DNA of 64,000 nt from Okapia johnstoni (Eukaryota > Chordata > Mammalia > Artiodactyla > Giraffidae), in contig CM044315.1 of the NCBI GenBank assembly GCA_024291935.2, forward strand, positions 58,068,385-58,132,384. The letters are read 5' to 3'. Below the pieces are notes generated by a model. It was not told the origin of the DNA. It saw nothing but the letters and a program-made list of their open reading frames with translations, and did no database searches. The stretch's first letter is position 1, and the number at the start of each line of letters is the position of its first letter. Shown here one piece after another: positions 12,430 through 25,299 of this stretch. The translations under genes were made by a program, and so were the position numbers.

Positions 12430-13330
12430 GAAAATATGTGTATGGGCCAATACTCATTCAATTGCAAGCCACTAAACTCAGCTAAAACACCTTAGTTGAA
12501 CAAAGGAGAATTATCAGTTCAGAGAGCCAAAGAATGCAGCAAGGCCTTAATAACTGCAACCTGAAATTCTAAAGAGCCCCTAGGTGTCACTCTTCACCTC
12601 CTGACTCATCTTGCTCACTGCAAACCTGCTTTCTCTACAGGGTGGCCAACATAGCTGAGGATCATTCCTAGGTTTTACACCTTGGACTTTCTGTCACAGT
12701 GCCCACCCCCCGCCGTGTTCTCTTCCATGTTCAAAATACTGAGAAGAGCTTTAAGTAGCCTGTTTGGCCTCTGGACCAACTGTTGACAGGATCTTGTATG
12801 AAGATATTACAAGGGGTCAGATTTTGTAAGAAGAACGGGTAAATTCTGTGGGAACAGCGTGCTTGGGAGTGGGAGGTAATTTGTCAGCTACTACTTCTTT
12901 ACCGCTGTATGACAAAGCACTGAAACAACCATCATTTATTTCCTCAGATCTACAGGTTGGTTGAGGCAGCTCTACTTCAGGAAGTGGTGACTAGGGTGGC
13001 TACACCTTGGTCATCTACTTCCTGGAACAAGTAAGAGAGCCAGGGCACATGGGAGGCCTCTGAAGTTTAGTCTCTGAACCATCCTAACACTGCCACTCCC
13101 ACTCACATGCCACTGATCAGTGCCAGCCACATGGTTAAACACTAAGTCAAGCACAGAGAAAAACTTTCTGCCCAAGCGAAGCTATAGTCAGTGTGGGATG
13201 CAGAGAAGGGGAAAGGATGGGGCTAAATCATTTAATCTATCACAAGGGGTGAATGAGAGAAACAGTTTCCAGAGGAAGTTTGGGTGATGGGCAAACAAGA
13301 CAACAGGAGTCCTATACAATGTTATTGTTG
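12430..13330. other. Gene-free; possible old LTR-like repeat at 12890-13240
   Basis: The segment from about 12890 (tactacttctttaccgctgt) resembles the 'gctgccataacaaa...tttattct' type of ancient repeat, but it is too decayed to assign. The rest shows nothing recognisable. Confidence 0.35.
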
Positions 13331-13332
13331 TT

Positions 13333-13543
13333 TTTGTTACTTAGTTGCTAAGTTGTGTCCCACTCTTTTGCAACCTCTTCGACTGTAGTCCATCAGTCTC
13401 TTCTATCCATGGGATTCTCCAGGCAAGAATACTAGAGGAGATTGCCATTTCCTTCTCCAGGGAATCTTTCCAACTCAGGAATTGAATCCGGGTCTCCTGC
13501 ACTGCAGGCAGATTCTTTACCATCTGAGCAACCAGGGAAGCCC
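13333..13543 (-). mobile_element. Bov-tA SINE
   Basis: The reverse complement carries the Bov-A body (gggattctccaggcaagaat on the + strand) and the tRNA-like head ending ccagggaagccc at 13543. Confidence 0.9.
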
Positions 13544-13844
13544 AGCAAATACAGTAATATTAAGGAGTAGATTTTATCAACTCCAAAATGCTAAAATAGA
13601 GAGCATGGGAAGAGAACTAATTAGCCCTGACAATATAACAAGGACTATACTAAGAATTTTATAGATATCATCTAAAAGGAAAAGCAATACAAGATACTAT
13701 TAACCTGAAACAATGTCATTTTGCCCATAAACTCTCTTAGGTTGCAAAGGAAGTGTCCTTGAGAATTCCAGGTTAATAACCACTTTTCCAGTTGATGCTT
13801 TTTTAAGAGTAGGTCACACCTTATTAAACTTTCTATGAAGGCAC

Positions 13845-14100
13845 CAGCATGGATGGATGGAAAAAAGAAATATTCTGGAGCCAGAGAAATCTAAGTTTAA
13901 ATTCAAATTTGGCCACTCACAAGTTGAATGACCTTAGACAAGTCACAAGCCCATTTTCTGTTAGTTTTTTTCACTGTAAAATGTGGGGAATAATATATAT
14001 CATATTGGATTTGGAGGAGAATTGAGTAAGATTGCATCTATAAATATATATCACAGTGTCTGGCACATAATTATCCGATCAATATTTGTTTGTTGGTTAT
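13845..14100 (-). mobile_element. MIR SINE
   Basis: MIR core phrases are present in reverse: gaccttagacaagtcacaag, ctgtaaaatgtggggaata and cagtgtctggcacataatta. Confidence 0.7.
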
Positions 14101-14409
14101 GGTGCTAACAAGTAGAACAAGGCAAGATTTCTCTCTTGAGTTCAATGCTGTGCTCCTTTCCACACTAAAGTCAAATACTATTACAGAAGAGAAAAAGTCT
14201 CAAATAAAATGGAACACAAGTTTATGCAGGAAAAACAAATAAAACACTGAGGTCATTAGTGCTATGCTTGAAACCAGAATTCAATTAAAAAAAAAAGCAG
14301 TTTGTTTTGTTAACTGTTTTTGCCAGGAGAATCTTCTGGCAGTCTAATGGTGAGAGTTTCATTTCACGTCTCAGTCAGTAATGGAGCATATGTAGCTTAT
14401 TGTTTGTTT

Positions 14410-14515
14410 TCTAGCCATGAGACATGTGGGATCTTACTTCCCTGACCAGGGATCGAACCCACAACCCATACACTAGAATCTCGTAGTCTTAACCACTGAA
14501 CCACCAGGAAAGTCA
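14410..14515 (-). mobile_element. CHR-type SINE fragment
   Basis: On the + strand it reads ttccctgaccagggatcgaa, then cttaaccactgaaccaccag, the reverse of a CHR head with its box B. Confidence 0.8.
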
Positions 14516-16880
14516 TTATTGTTAAACTGTTAGAGTACAGTGGCTTAAACACTGAAGAGTTTAACACATCTTTCAACCAATCACAAGTTGCGGGTATGAT
14601 TCAATTTTTTTTAACTTAGGAGAAATATTAACTTTGTCTTCAGTAGCTAACTGACTTTCTCTTTTAGGATAGTTCTCCCTTGTGCTTCCTTTTCTTCACA
14701 GTATTAAGAAATCAAAGTGTTCATACTGGTAAATACATTGTGAAAAGGCAATTTATAGTGTAAATTGCGTTGTCAATTTTCTACTTTCCTGTTTGATAGA
14801 GTATATCTTGGATGGTTAATTTAATTAGCTTGTCTTCTTTAGATATCTCTATACTTCCAGGCTGTGCTTGCTGCAGCTTTGTTTACATGAACCTTTATAT
14901 TTGCTGAGATTTCCTTCTTAGGTTAATACTAATCAGTTGTTAAATAAAAGTATGATTTAATATGTTAGCATTAAACATTTGTGCATGTTTCATACTAGAA
15001 ACCAATAGAAAACTTAATTAATCCAGAGCACAGCATTACTCAATAGAAAAGAATTCTCAGAGTTTTATTACTTCATATTGCATCATGTGTCTTCTTTTCC
15101 GGATGGCGAAATTATAGAGATATTCTTTTTAAAAAAAAAAAAAAAAAATTTCAAATTGGAGTTGCAAGAAAAAACGGTAAAACAGAGTAACTTTTAAAAT
15201 GGTCATTTTACTTCAAGGAAGGGTTTATTTTCCATAAATTTTTCCCATTACAAAAAACTCTGCAAGTCTAATTTTCATTTCTTGAACAATTTGTTAACCT
15301 CAGATTAATCAGATTGTAGCAACCACAAATTATATACTATAGCACATTAATTTCTTATTAGATAACTATTTAAATATGCTGCAACTTCAGCTCTTTTTAC
15401 TCTAAGTCATTTTCCCGTTGTGAATATAAGGCAGATAAAAACAAGAAAAATATTTGTATCATTTTGATTTGCTTGTATTTGCAATAGTCAGAAAATTTTT
15501 TTAACTGTAACTGCTAGGAATCCAATTCAAACTATTTAAATAAAAATGGGAATTAATGGGAAAAGAATACAGCCCACTGTGAACTGATGGAATTTCTGTG
15601 GAGAGCAGTTAACTTCAGGTATCTCAAGGAGAGAAACTTCCAACTTAACACAACCAGGACTTTCTCTCTTTCACGCCATTCGTCTCTCATCTGCTTAATT
15701 CTTCTAGGCTTTATTTTCTCAAAATATTTTCCACATAGAATCCCCGGACTACAACTTTCTTATTCTGTACCTCAAGAAAGGAGTCTTTTCTTGAAGAAAA
15801 TCTCTGAGAGGAACTCTGTTTGCACTATCTTGGAGCCTATACTTAATCCTTTAGAATAGTCTCTTTTCCTAGAGAAAGGAGGTACTGTAATTCACCAGAA
15901 CAAGATCACATTCTCATCCTTCTAGGCTAGAGTGGAATGATGTACTATAATTGACAGTCCAATCACAACTCACTGGAAAGGGATAAGGGCAGTTTCCCCA
16001 AGGAAAATGGTAGCTGTTAGCAAATGGAAGTGGGAAGAGGAGAGTATTCTACACTAAAATAAATATATGAATGAATAGCTTTAGTCTTAATTCCACTAGA
16101 ATCTGGGCATGTCGAACCTCTTTGATTTCAGTCTTCTCTGGTCATGTCTGAAGGTCTGATGGGGTTCACATTTTAGGCCCTGTATACATCAAGCATCTTA
16201 ATGCCTCTTCAAAGAAATTTTAATCCAAGGGAAGGGAATGTCATGGCACAAAATTATGACTTAAGGACAATGGACCAAGGATAAAGGAGGAGAAATGAAT
16301 ATGAATGTGACACTATTTCTATCTATCACTCAGATTATTTAGTGGCCCAGCCCCAACGGATGTTTGGGGTGATCACTGTTTGACAGTGATCTTTGTGGGA
16401 TAATGAAGTGCAGGAGATCAGCAGCATTCATGACAACTTCTACAGGGACCTGAGACTGCACCCCATTGTAGACATCTGCACTCTCAACATCTAGCAGCAG
16501 CAACATCAGCATAGGCATCGGCAGGCCCTGGTAACTGTGGCAAAGATGTGGAAGGCAGCAGACTATCACTTTTGTCATTGCACGCATAGGAGACATGATC
16601 ACATGAAGCTATAATAGCAGAGAAGGCGATGACTGGGCTAAGTTGAAATGTTCTTCAGTCTGACATGATGATGACTAGAGCCACAGTTATCTGCGGTTCA
16701 GCTGATTTGGAACATCCAAGATGGTTCATTCACATAGGTGGCTGGCAGCTCATGCTGAATGGCATCTGGGAAATCGTCTGGGAGTATCACAGCCAGAGAA
16801 TGCAATTTTGTGACTATTTCAATAATCCTGCATTCCCAGCAGGCTATCTAGGAATGTTATTCACACATTCATGTACTTAT
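14516..16880. other. Gene-free stretch
   Basis: AT-rich, with an A19 run near 15131-15149. Open frames at 15587-15859 and 16665-16883 have no recognisable domains. At 16405-16611 a frame reads 29 codons, a TAG and 39 more codons; it was not identified. Confidence 0.4.
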
Positions 16881-17560
16881 TAATTCATTCAGAAAATATT
16901 TTATTATCCAATATGTGCCAGACACTGTACATGCATGGTAGGGAAGATATTAACATGAATATGACAGTTAGGAAAATGAACACAGATAGAGGAAAAAAGA
17001 GCTACCGTGCAATGGCATAAAGGCTAGAAAAGAGGGAGGCCACGGGAGCCCAGGATAGAGGAGATGGAATAAAGTGTCAAGGAAGATTTCTTTCTGAAAG
17101 GCAACAACCAAGTTGAATTTCACAAGATACATAGGAGAGATATTCCCTGAAGGATCAGCATATTAGAAAGCAGAATAAAGGGCATTTAGGGACCTCAATG
17201 AATTGAATATAAGGTTAAAGGAGTGGCCAGTGAGATATTATCTAGCTTATCAAGGATCTTATAGCTCATGCTGAGAAGACTGGCTGTTATCTGTTGGGGA
17301 ATGGGAAGCCACTTAAAAATGTTAAGAAATAGCAGAACATTAATACATTATTTTAAGAGTCAACCCAGCTGCACAGTGGAGTGTGGATTGAAGATGGTTG
17401 AAGATGGAGGCAAGAAGATGAGTTATTTAGAAGGCTATAGGAGCTGTCCCAATTAAAGAAATAATGAGAGTTTAGCCTAAGGCACTATGGAAAGAACAGA
17501 GAGGAAGAAGAATTAAGGAGGAATGAAACAATTTGGTAATTGATCCATCAGATGCGGACA
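16880..17560 (+). repeat. Ancient purine-rich interspersed repeat, family not assigned
   Basis: It shares phrase order with 6950-7860: ccaatatgtgccagacactg, ttctttctgaaaggcaacaa, gaatgggaagccacttaaaa. A continuation of the same family is seen at about 18400-18770 (gaaatgtttaataggccatc), beyond other insertions. Confidence 0.5.
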
Positions 17561-17899
17561 GTGAAGGAGAAAGAGGCATTTATTGGCATATGGCTTGTAT
17601 CAGTCAGGACAGGCTAGGATCCACAGTGATAACAGCAAACTCTGAAATTTCTGGAACTTACCACATTTTTCCTTAGTGATATGGATTATGTAGCTATGCC
17701 ATCTGGAATTCATGGCCACAACTGAGGGAAAAGGAAAGATTGAGAAGAACAAGAAATCTTTAAGTGCCTTGTCCTGGAAGAGACATACATAATTTTCATT
17801 CCCATTTCATTGTCCAGAACTGGATAGATGATCCCAACCTAGTTGCACGGGAAGTAAGAAACTGTTTAGAAACATATGTATATTTGGTGCTGCTCTTGT

Positions 17900-18066
17900 T
17901 AAGTATGAGTTAGTGGTATGGACTCTGAAAACACACTGCCTGGGTTTACATCTCAGTTCTACTTACTAGCCATGTAGCTGTAGGAAAGTCTGTTTCCTCA
18001 CTTGTAAAATGGTTTTGCAATAGTACTTACCTCATAGGCTTGTTTTGAATATTAAATAAGGTTGAT
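17900..18066 (-). mobile_element. MIR SINE
   Basis: It carries tactagccatgtagctgtag, cctcacttgtaaaatggttt and acttacctcataggcttgtt, the reverse MIR core. Confidence 0.75.
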
Positions 18067-18076
18067 GCATCTAAAT

Positions 18077-18300
18077 GGGCTTTCCAGGTGACACTAGTGG
18101 TAAAGTGTCATGGGCCAATGCATGAGACATAAGAGACGTGGGTTCAAGCCCTGGGTTGGGAAGATTCCCTGCAAGAGAGCATGGCAACCCACTCCAGTAT
18201 TCTTGTCTGGAGAATCCCATGGACAGAGGAGCCTGGCGGGCTGCATACAGTCCACGGGGTTGCAAAGAGTCGGACACGGCTGAAGTGACTTAACACGCAT
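18077..18300 (+). mobile_element. Bov-tA SINE
   Basis: The head is slightly altered (gggctttccaggtgacacta). Box B-like gggttcaagccctgg is followed by the full Bov-A body. An imperfect duplication atgcat(c/a)taaa flanks it. Confidence 0.88.
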
Positions 18301-19448
18301 GTATGCATATAAAAGACTCAGAACTTAATTAATAATTTTAATTATTATTATTATTCATGTTAAATTACTCCAATATTTCATTTTCACTGACCAAGTGAAA
18401 GGGCAGAAGGGTGTGAGACAGAACGCATTTAGGAAGGGACATAATTAACGAGTAGACATGTTGAATTTGCAGTGTTTGTGGGGCCTCTAGTGGAAATGTT
18501 TAATAGGCCATCACAAAATGAATGGAGTTTCAGAGAGAGATGGGGCTGGGGAGATAAACCTAGGAATCATCGGTAAATAAGAGATGACTTAAACTTTGGA
18601 TATGCACAAGATGCTGAGGAGAAGTGACTAGGGTGAGAGACGAGCAGTGTGAAGACAGAACCCTGGATAACACCAACATTTAAGAAGTGTTTGTACAGGA
18701 AGAGCTTGTACAGGAATGATCAAATCAGCAGGAGGAAGCCAAAAGGAAATAGAAGGAAGTTTGAGAGAGTGTTAGTTCTTTTAGAATTATAACAATTTGT
18801 CAATGTTTAACTTAACACTTAGTTCAAAGAATAAAATGGTATTTGATATAAATTACTAAATTTAATTATTAGAGTTTTAAGTAAATCATTGTAAGTAGCT
18901 TAAGAAGAAATGTAAGTATAACACAAGAAGTAAATATATAAGAATTTTCATAATTATCAACTTTTATCATGATTTTTTGGTCAGAATTTTGATTAGAAAG
19001 ACAACTCTTAAAAAAAGGAAGATCTTCCTGTTTCAATAAGGAATGCCAATGTAAGAAGACAAATCAGACCTCAGTGGCAGCAAAAAGTAAAGAGAAAGTG
19101 GTTTGAACATTAATTCAGTAGTTTCACTGCATTATAATGGTAATTTCTTTTCTCTATAGTAGGTATAAAAATGGGCAGGGGTTGAGGGAGAATGGACACA
19201 TTGCAGAAAGAATCTTTCTCAAAAACCTACAGTGTAGTCACAATAGCTTAATCTCCAACTGGAAAACAGCACATTTTGGGGAAATTGTTTTGCAGCCCTT
19301 ATCATGAGATATTTAGTGTCATTACAAGCCATTATAACTGTTTGTTGTTGTTTTTTTTTAATAAAAACGTTGGTATACTGCCATCAAGTGGTAAAAGGGT
19401 ATGTGAAGTAAGGGAATATCATTTTTGTCTTCATTTTATTCTTTTGCA

Positions 19449-19646
19449 TCGGTGGCTCAACAAGTAAAGAATCCTCCTGCAATGCAGGAGACACAGGAGA
19501 TGCAGGTTCGATTCCTGGGTCGGGAAGATCCCTTGGAGGAGGGCATGAAAACCCACTCCAGTATTCTTGTCTGGGAGATCCCATGGAGAGAGGGGCCTGG
19601 TAGGCTACAGTCCATGGGGTCTCAAAGAGTTGGACACGACTGAGCT
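19449..19646 (+). mobile_element. Bov-tA SINE
   Basis: The head is truncated (ggtggctcaacaagtaaaga), with a duplicated caggagacacaggagatgca stretch. The full Bov-A body ends cacgactgagctcatgg. Confidence 0.88.
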
Positions 19647-19712
19647 CATGGCCAGGAACCTGCTTTATTATTTACTGGTCCCTGTGGCTGACTCTGGTGA
19701 TGTCCTGCCTTT

Positions 19713-19822
19713 GTGCATGCTAAGTCATTTCAGTTGTGTCCAGTTTATGTCCCATTCCTGTTTATTCCAGTTTATGTCTCCTACACTGGCAGGCGGGTTC
19801 TTTATCACTAGTGCCACCTGGA
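19713..19822 (-). mobile_element. Bov-tA SINE remnant with internal deletion
   Basis: The two ends of an inverted SINE are present (catgctaagtcatttcag and tctttatcactagtgccacc), but most of the Bov-A body is missing. Confidence 0.7.
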
Positions 19823-19933
19823 TACCATTATCCTATTTTTAATTTTTCACACCATTATAAAGAATGTTATGCTAACAACACTGTTCCTAATCCTTTGTGC
19901 GTTTCTATGATTAATTGCTAAATATAAATTCTT

Positions 19934-22900
19934 TTTTTTTTCCTGATTTTTAATTTTTTTTTTAATTTATTTATTTTAGTTGGGGGCTAATTACTTTACA
20001 ATATTGTAGTAGTTTTTGCCATACATTGACATGAATCAGCCATGGGTTTACATGTGTTCCCCATCCTGAACCCCCCTCCCACCTCCCTCCCCATCCCATC
20101 CCTCTAGGTCATCCCATTGCCCCAGCCCTGAGCATTTGTCTCATGCATCGAACATGGAATGGTGTTCTGTTTCACATATGATAATACACGTTTCAATGCT
20201 ATTGTCCCAGAACGTCCCACCCTCACCTTCTCCCTCAGAGTCCGTAAGACTGTTCTATGCATCTGTGTCTCTTATTCTGTCTTGCATATAGGGTTATCGT
20301 TACCATCTTTCAAATTCCATATATATTCATTAGTATACTGTATTGGTGTTTTTCTTTCTGGCTTACTTCACTCTGTATAATGGGCTCCAGTTTCATCCAT
20401 CTCAATAGAACCGATTCAAATGTCTTTTTTTTTTAATGCCTGAGAAATATTCCATCGTGTATATGTACCACAGCTTCCTTATCCATTTGTCTGCTGATGG
20501 ACATCTAGGTTGCTTCCATGTCCTGGCTATTGTAAACAGTGCTGCGATGAACACTGGGGTACACGCGTCTCTTTCAATTCTGGTTTCCTCGGTGTGTACG
20601 CCCAGCAGTGGGATTGCTGGGTCATATGGCAGTTCTACTCCCAGTTTTTTAAGGAATCTCCACACTGTTCTCCATAGTGGCTGTACTAGTTTGCATTCCC
20701 ACCAACAGTGTAAGAGGGTTCCCTTTTCTCCACACCCTCTCCAGCATTTATTGCTTGTAGACTTTTGGATAGCAGCCATTCTGACTGGTGTGAAATGGTA
20801 CCTCATTGTGGTTTTGATTTGCATTTCTCTAATAATGAGTGATGTTGAGCATCTTTTCATGTGTTAGCCATCTGTATGTCTTCTTTGGAGAAATGTCTGT
20901 TTAGTTCTTTGGCCCATTTTTTGATTGGGTCATTTATTTTTCTGGAATTCAGCTGCAGGAGTTGCTTGTATATTTTTGAGATTAATTGTTTGTCTGTTGC
21001 TTCGTTTGCTATTATTTTCTCCCATTCTGAAGGCTGTCTTTTCACCTTGCTTATAGTTTCCTTTGTTGTACAAAAGCTTTTAATTTTAATTAGGTCCCAT
21101 TTGCTTATTTTTGCTTTTATTTCCAATATTCTGGGAGGTGGGTCATGGAGGATCCTGCTGTGATTTATGTCGGAGAGTGTTTTGCCTATGTTTTCCTCTA
21201 GGAGTTTTATAGTTTCTGGTCTTACGTTTAGATCTTTAATCCATTTTGAGTTTATTTTTGTGTAAGGTGTTAGGAAGTGTTCTAGTTTCATTCTTTTACA
21301 AGTGGTTGACCAGTTTTCCCAGCACCACTTGTTAAAGAGATTATCTTTTCTTCATTGTATATTCTTTCCTCCTTTGTCGAAGATAAGGTGTCCATAGGTG
21401 CGTGGGTTTATCTCTGGGCTTTCTATTTTGTTCCATTGATCTATATTTCTGTCTTTGTGCCAGTACCATACTGTCTTGATGACTGTGTCTTTGTAGTAGA
21501 GCCTGAAGTCAGGCAGGTTGATTCCTCCAGTTCCATTCTTCTTTCTCAAGATTGCTTTGGCTATTCGAGGTTTCTTATACTTCCATACAAATTGTGAAAT
21601 GATTTGTTCTAGTTCTGTGAAAAATACCATTGGTAGCTTGATAGGGATTGCATTGAATCTATAGATTGCTTTGGGTAGTATACTCATTCTCACTATATTA
21701 ATTCTTCCAATCCATGAACACGGTATATTTCTCCATCTGTTTGTGTCCTCTTTGATTTCTTTCATCAGTGTTTTATAGTTTTCTATATATAAGTCTTTTG
21801 TTTCTTTAGGTAGATATATTCCTAAGTATTTTATTCTTTTTGTTGCAATGGTGAATGGTATTGTTTCCTTAATTTCTCTTTCTGTTTTCTCATTATTGGA
21901 ATATAGGAATGCAAGGGATTTCTGTGTGTTAATTTTATATCCTGCAACTTTACTATATTCATTGATTAGCTCTAGTAATTTTCTGGTAGAATCTTTAGGG
22001 TTTTCTATGTAGAGGATCATGTCATCTGCAAACAGTGAGAGTTTTACTTCTTCTTTTCCTATCTGGATTCCTTTTATTTCTTTTTCCGCTCTGATTGCTG
22101 TGGCCAAAACTTCCAAAACTATGTTGAATAGTAGTGGTGAAAGTGGGCATCCTTGCCTTGTTCCTGACTTTAGGGGAAATGCTTTCAATTTTTCACCATT
22201 GAGGATAATGTTTGCTGTGGGTTTGTCACATATAGCTTTTATTATGTTGAGGTATGTTCCTTCTATTCCTGCTTTCTGGAGGGTTTTTATCATAAATGGA
22301 TGTTGAATTTTGTCAAAGGCTTTTTCTGCATCTATTGAGATAATCATATGGTTTTTATCTTTCAATTTGTTAATGTGGTGTATTACATTGATTGATTTGC
22401 GGATGTTAAAGAAACCTTGCGTTCCTGGGATAAAGCCCACTTGGTCATGATGTATGATATTTTTAATATGATGTTGGATTCTGTTTGCTAGAATTTTATT
22501 AAGGATTTTTGCATCTATGTTCATCAGTGATATTGGCCTGTAGTTTTCTTTTTTTGTGGCATCTTTGGTTTTGGAATTAGGGTGATGGTGGCCTCATAGA
22601 ATGAGTTTGGAAGTTTATCATCTTCTGCAATTTTCTGGAAGAGTTTGAGTAGGATAGGTGTTAGCTCTTCTCTAAATTTTTGGTAGAATTCAGCTGTGAA
22701 GCCATCTGGTCCTGGGCTTTTGTTTGCTGGAAGATTTCTGATGACAGTTTTGATTTCCGTGCTTGTGATGGGTCTGTTAAGATCTTCTATTTCTTCCTGG
22801 TTCAGTTTTGGAAAGTTATACTTTTCTAAGAATTTGTCCATTTCTTCCAAGTTGTCCATTTTATTGGCATATAGCTGTTGGTAGTAGTCTCTTATGATCC

Positions 22901-23327
22901 TTTGTATTTCTGTGTAGTCTGTTGTGATCTCTCCATTTTCATTTCTAATTTTGTTGATCTGATTCTTCTCCCTTTGTTTCTTGATGAGTCTGGATAATGG
23001 CTTGTCAATTTTGTTTATCTTCTCGAAAAACCAGCTTTTAGTTTTGTTGATTTTTGCCATGGTCTCTTTTGTTTCTTTTGCATTTATTTTTGCCCTAATT
23101 TTTAAGATTTCTTTCCTTCTACTAACCCTGGGGTTCTTCATTTCTTCCTTCTCTAGTTGCTTTAGGTGTCGAGTTAGTTTATTTATTTGATTTTTTTCTT
23201 GTTTCTTGAGGTACGCCTGTATTGCTATGAACCTTCCCCTTAGCATTGCTTTTACAGTGTCCCATAGGTTTTGGGTTGTTGTGTTTTCATTTTCATTCGT
23301 TTCTATGCATATTTTGATTTCTTTTTT
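19934..23327 (-). mobile_element. 5'-truncated L1 LINE, recent-looking
   Basis: The poly-T start (reversed poly-A) at 19932 and the 3' UTR precede a reversed ORF2. The reverse transcriptase core is clear, with FADD encoded at 22021-22032 and SPGPDGF in the upstream segment. The C-terminal part contains [11 protein letters not shown]. The ORF is broken: 22524-23246 is in one frame, 20857-22524 is in a second with an in-frame stop near 21350-21292, and 20402-20860 is in a third. The endonuclease domain and ORF1 are absent. A 25-base duplication with one mismatch flanks it (19909-19933 and 23328-23352, gattaattgct...). The pre-insertion site is itself old repeat DNA. Confidence 0.93.
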
Positions 23328-23352
23328 GATTAATTGCTGAATATAAATTCTT

Positions 23353-24690
23353 GAAAATGAAATTGCTGGGCCAGAATTTACATATATTCTGAAAGATTTC
23401 CTACAAATTATAAATCACCATTCTAACAAGTCATACTTCCACTGGTAGAGCATAGAGGTGTATGTTTCTCTTCCTTTCCCCAAATTGCCAGTGTGATAAG
23501 GGGAAAGTTATATTTTTTAGGCTTAATGCATATGGCTCTGAATATTTTGTTGATAATTAAAAATATAATTGATAGTCATTTGTAGGTATTCTTTTGCAAA
23601 TGAACTGTTTAAATTCAACACATTTTCTTTTCCATTATTGTGTTTGTCCTTTTCTTAATGATGCCCAAGATTTTTGAGATACTTTTTGTTTATTCATGTT
23701 GGGTAATTTTCCAAGTTTAAAATGTTGTGATGGTTTTTGACATGCAGAAATTTTAAATATTTATAAAGCCAGATTTTACAATCTTTTCCTTTAAATACTA
23801 TGTTTTTACATGTAAATCAAGCAAAACATTTTAAGATATTATACAAAAGAATATGTTTAAAGTTGTGTTCTTTAATAGGAAGAAAAGATTTATAGGGAAA
23901 AATAATTTAAATATTTGAGAATATGTGCTTTCTTAGTATTATAAAATCAAGTTCATGTAGCAATTTTTAAGTGTGTTGTATGGACTTTGGGGGATAGGGA
24001 GAAGGCTAGGGGGGAAGAAACATAATGAAAATTTAGAATGTCTCTTTTTGCTTGGCACTTGGCTTGGTGCTTCAGATTGGTAAATGATTTAATTCTCAGA
24101 CCAGCCCTATGAGATCATTAAACCTACCTATTTTACAGTTTCCATTCATTTGACAAATATTTGTAGAGCTCAGTATCAATTTTTAAATATCCTTTCATAG
24201 GAAGTGAAAAAAATAAATCCAAAATAGTCTGTGCACAAAGAGGATTTATTTTATTATGAAAAAGTCTGACAGTAGTTCTAACTTCCATGGTAGCTTAACT
24301 GGGGTCCCTAACTGGTCTCTCATGAGTCATGTGCCTCTCCCTAAATCAATCACTGTGGTCAGGGGGTTGTGGTCAGTGGTCTTATTGGCATAGCATAGAC
24401 AATGTTTCCCCTTTGGAAACTTGGAGTTGAGTAAGTTCTTCCCAAGTGCCTGTGCTGAGGCAGCAGCATGAACCCCAAGGCACAAAGATATGAAAACCTG
24501 AAACATTTGAAAAATTTACATGAACTGATAAGGTTGTCATTTTGTGTGCCAGGGGGTGGCCCAAATTAAAAAAAAATCAGAACTCTATTCAGCATAAACT
24601 GGACTTAGATGGTAGATATTTCCATATCCATATTCTACACTGTAATTTGGACTGTGTTCTGAGGGCAATATCAAGGCCAGGAAGGGAACT
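23353..24690. other. Gene-free, old repeat remnants
   Basis: The first about 100 bases (aatgaaattgctgggccaga) continue the old minus-strand L1 into which the 3.4-kb L1 inserted. Around 24040-24130 there is a weak MIR-like segment (taattctcagaccagcccta). Nothing else was recognised. Confidence 0.4.
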
Positions 24691-24759
24691 GAAACTGCAC
24701 AGATGAGACGCTAACCCAGCCAAAACTCAGATTGGGACTTGCGCCCACAAGTTGGGACT

Positions 24760-25290
24760 CAAACCTACTGTCTTTTGATTGAGATTGCACACCAGATTCC
24801 AGGACTTAAGGAAGCTCTGGTTCTTTATGTCAGTGCAGAAGGAATTTAGTGAGAGGCAAAGTGATAGGTAAGAAGTGGATTTATTTAGAGAGATACACTT
24901 CTATAGACAGAATGCAGTTCATCTCAAAAGGTGAGAGCAGCCATTTTAAATATGGCAAGTTAGTTTTTATGAGCTGGGTAATTTCATAGGCTATCAAGTG
25001 GATGGGTTGCTCCAACTGTTTTGGGAAAGGAGGGGATTTCCAGAAATTGAGCCGTTACCATCTTTGAGGGCTTTATGGTCAGCCTTGGAACTGTCTTGGC
25101 ACCAGCTGTTGTGTCATTTGAGCATATTACAATGAGCATACAATGATGGCTAAACATCTACTGGAAGTCAAATCTTCTGCCATCTTGGGCCTAATTGGTT
25201 CTAACCAGTTATGTTGTCTCCTCAATGGCTATGCCATTCTTTTAAAAGTTGTGTCCTGTCTCCTTCCCTCTTGTTTTAGAACAAAAGGAG
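24760..25290 (-). mobile_element. Endogenous retrovirus-type LTR relic
   Basis: The layout (gaagtggatttatttagaga near the left, agtcaaatcttctgccatct and ttggttctaaccagttatgt toward the right) matches, from memory, a moderately old artiodactyl LTR in reverse. No coding part was seen and the boundaries are uncertain. Confidence 0.5.
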
Positions 25291-25299
25291 ATTAAAAAC

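Noticed and set aside
15587..15859. A 90-codon frame as a small gene
   Set aside because: No domain, no conserved motif and no splice context.
16405..16611. Frame of 29 codons, TAG, then 39 codons (EVQEISSIHDNFYRDL...) as a pseudogene
   Set aside because: I could not match it to any protein, and the flanks look like old non-coding repeat DNA; too weak to annotate.
20402..23246. Long minus-strand frames (up to 390 codons) as host genes
   Set aside because: They are L1 ORF2 pieces with a FADD reverse-transcriptase core, frameshifts and a flanking target-site duplication.
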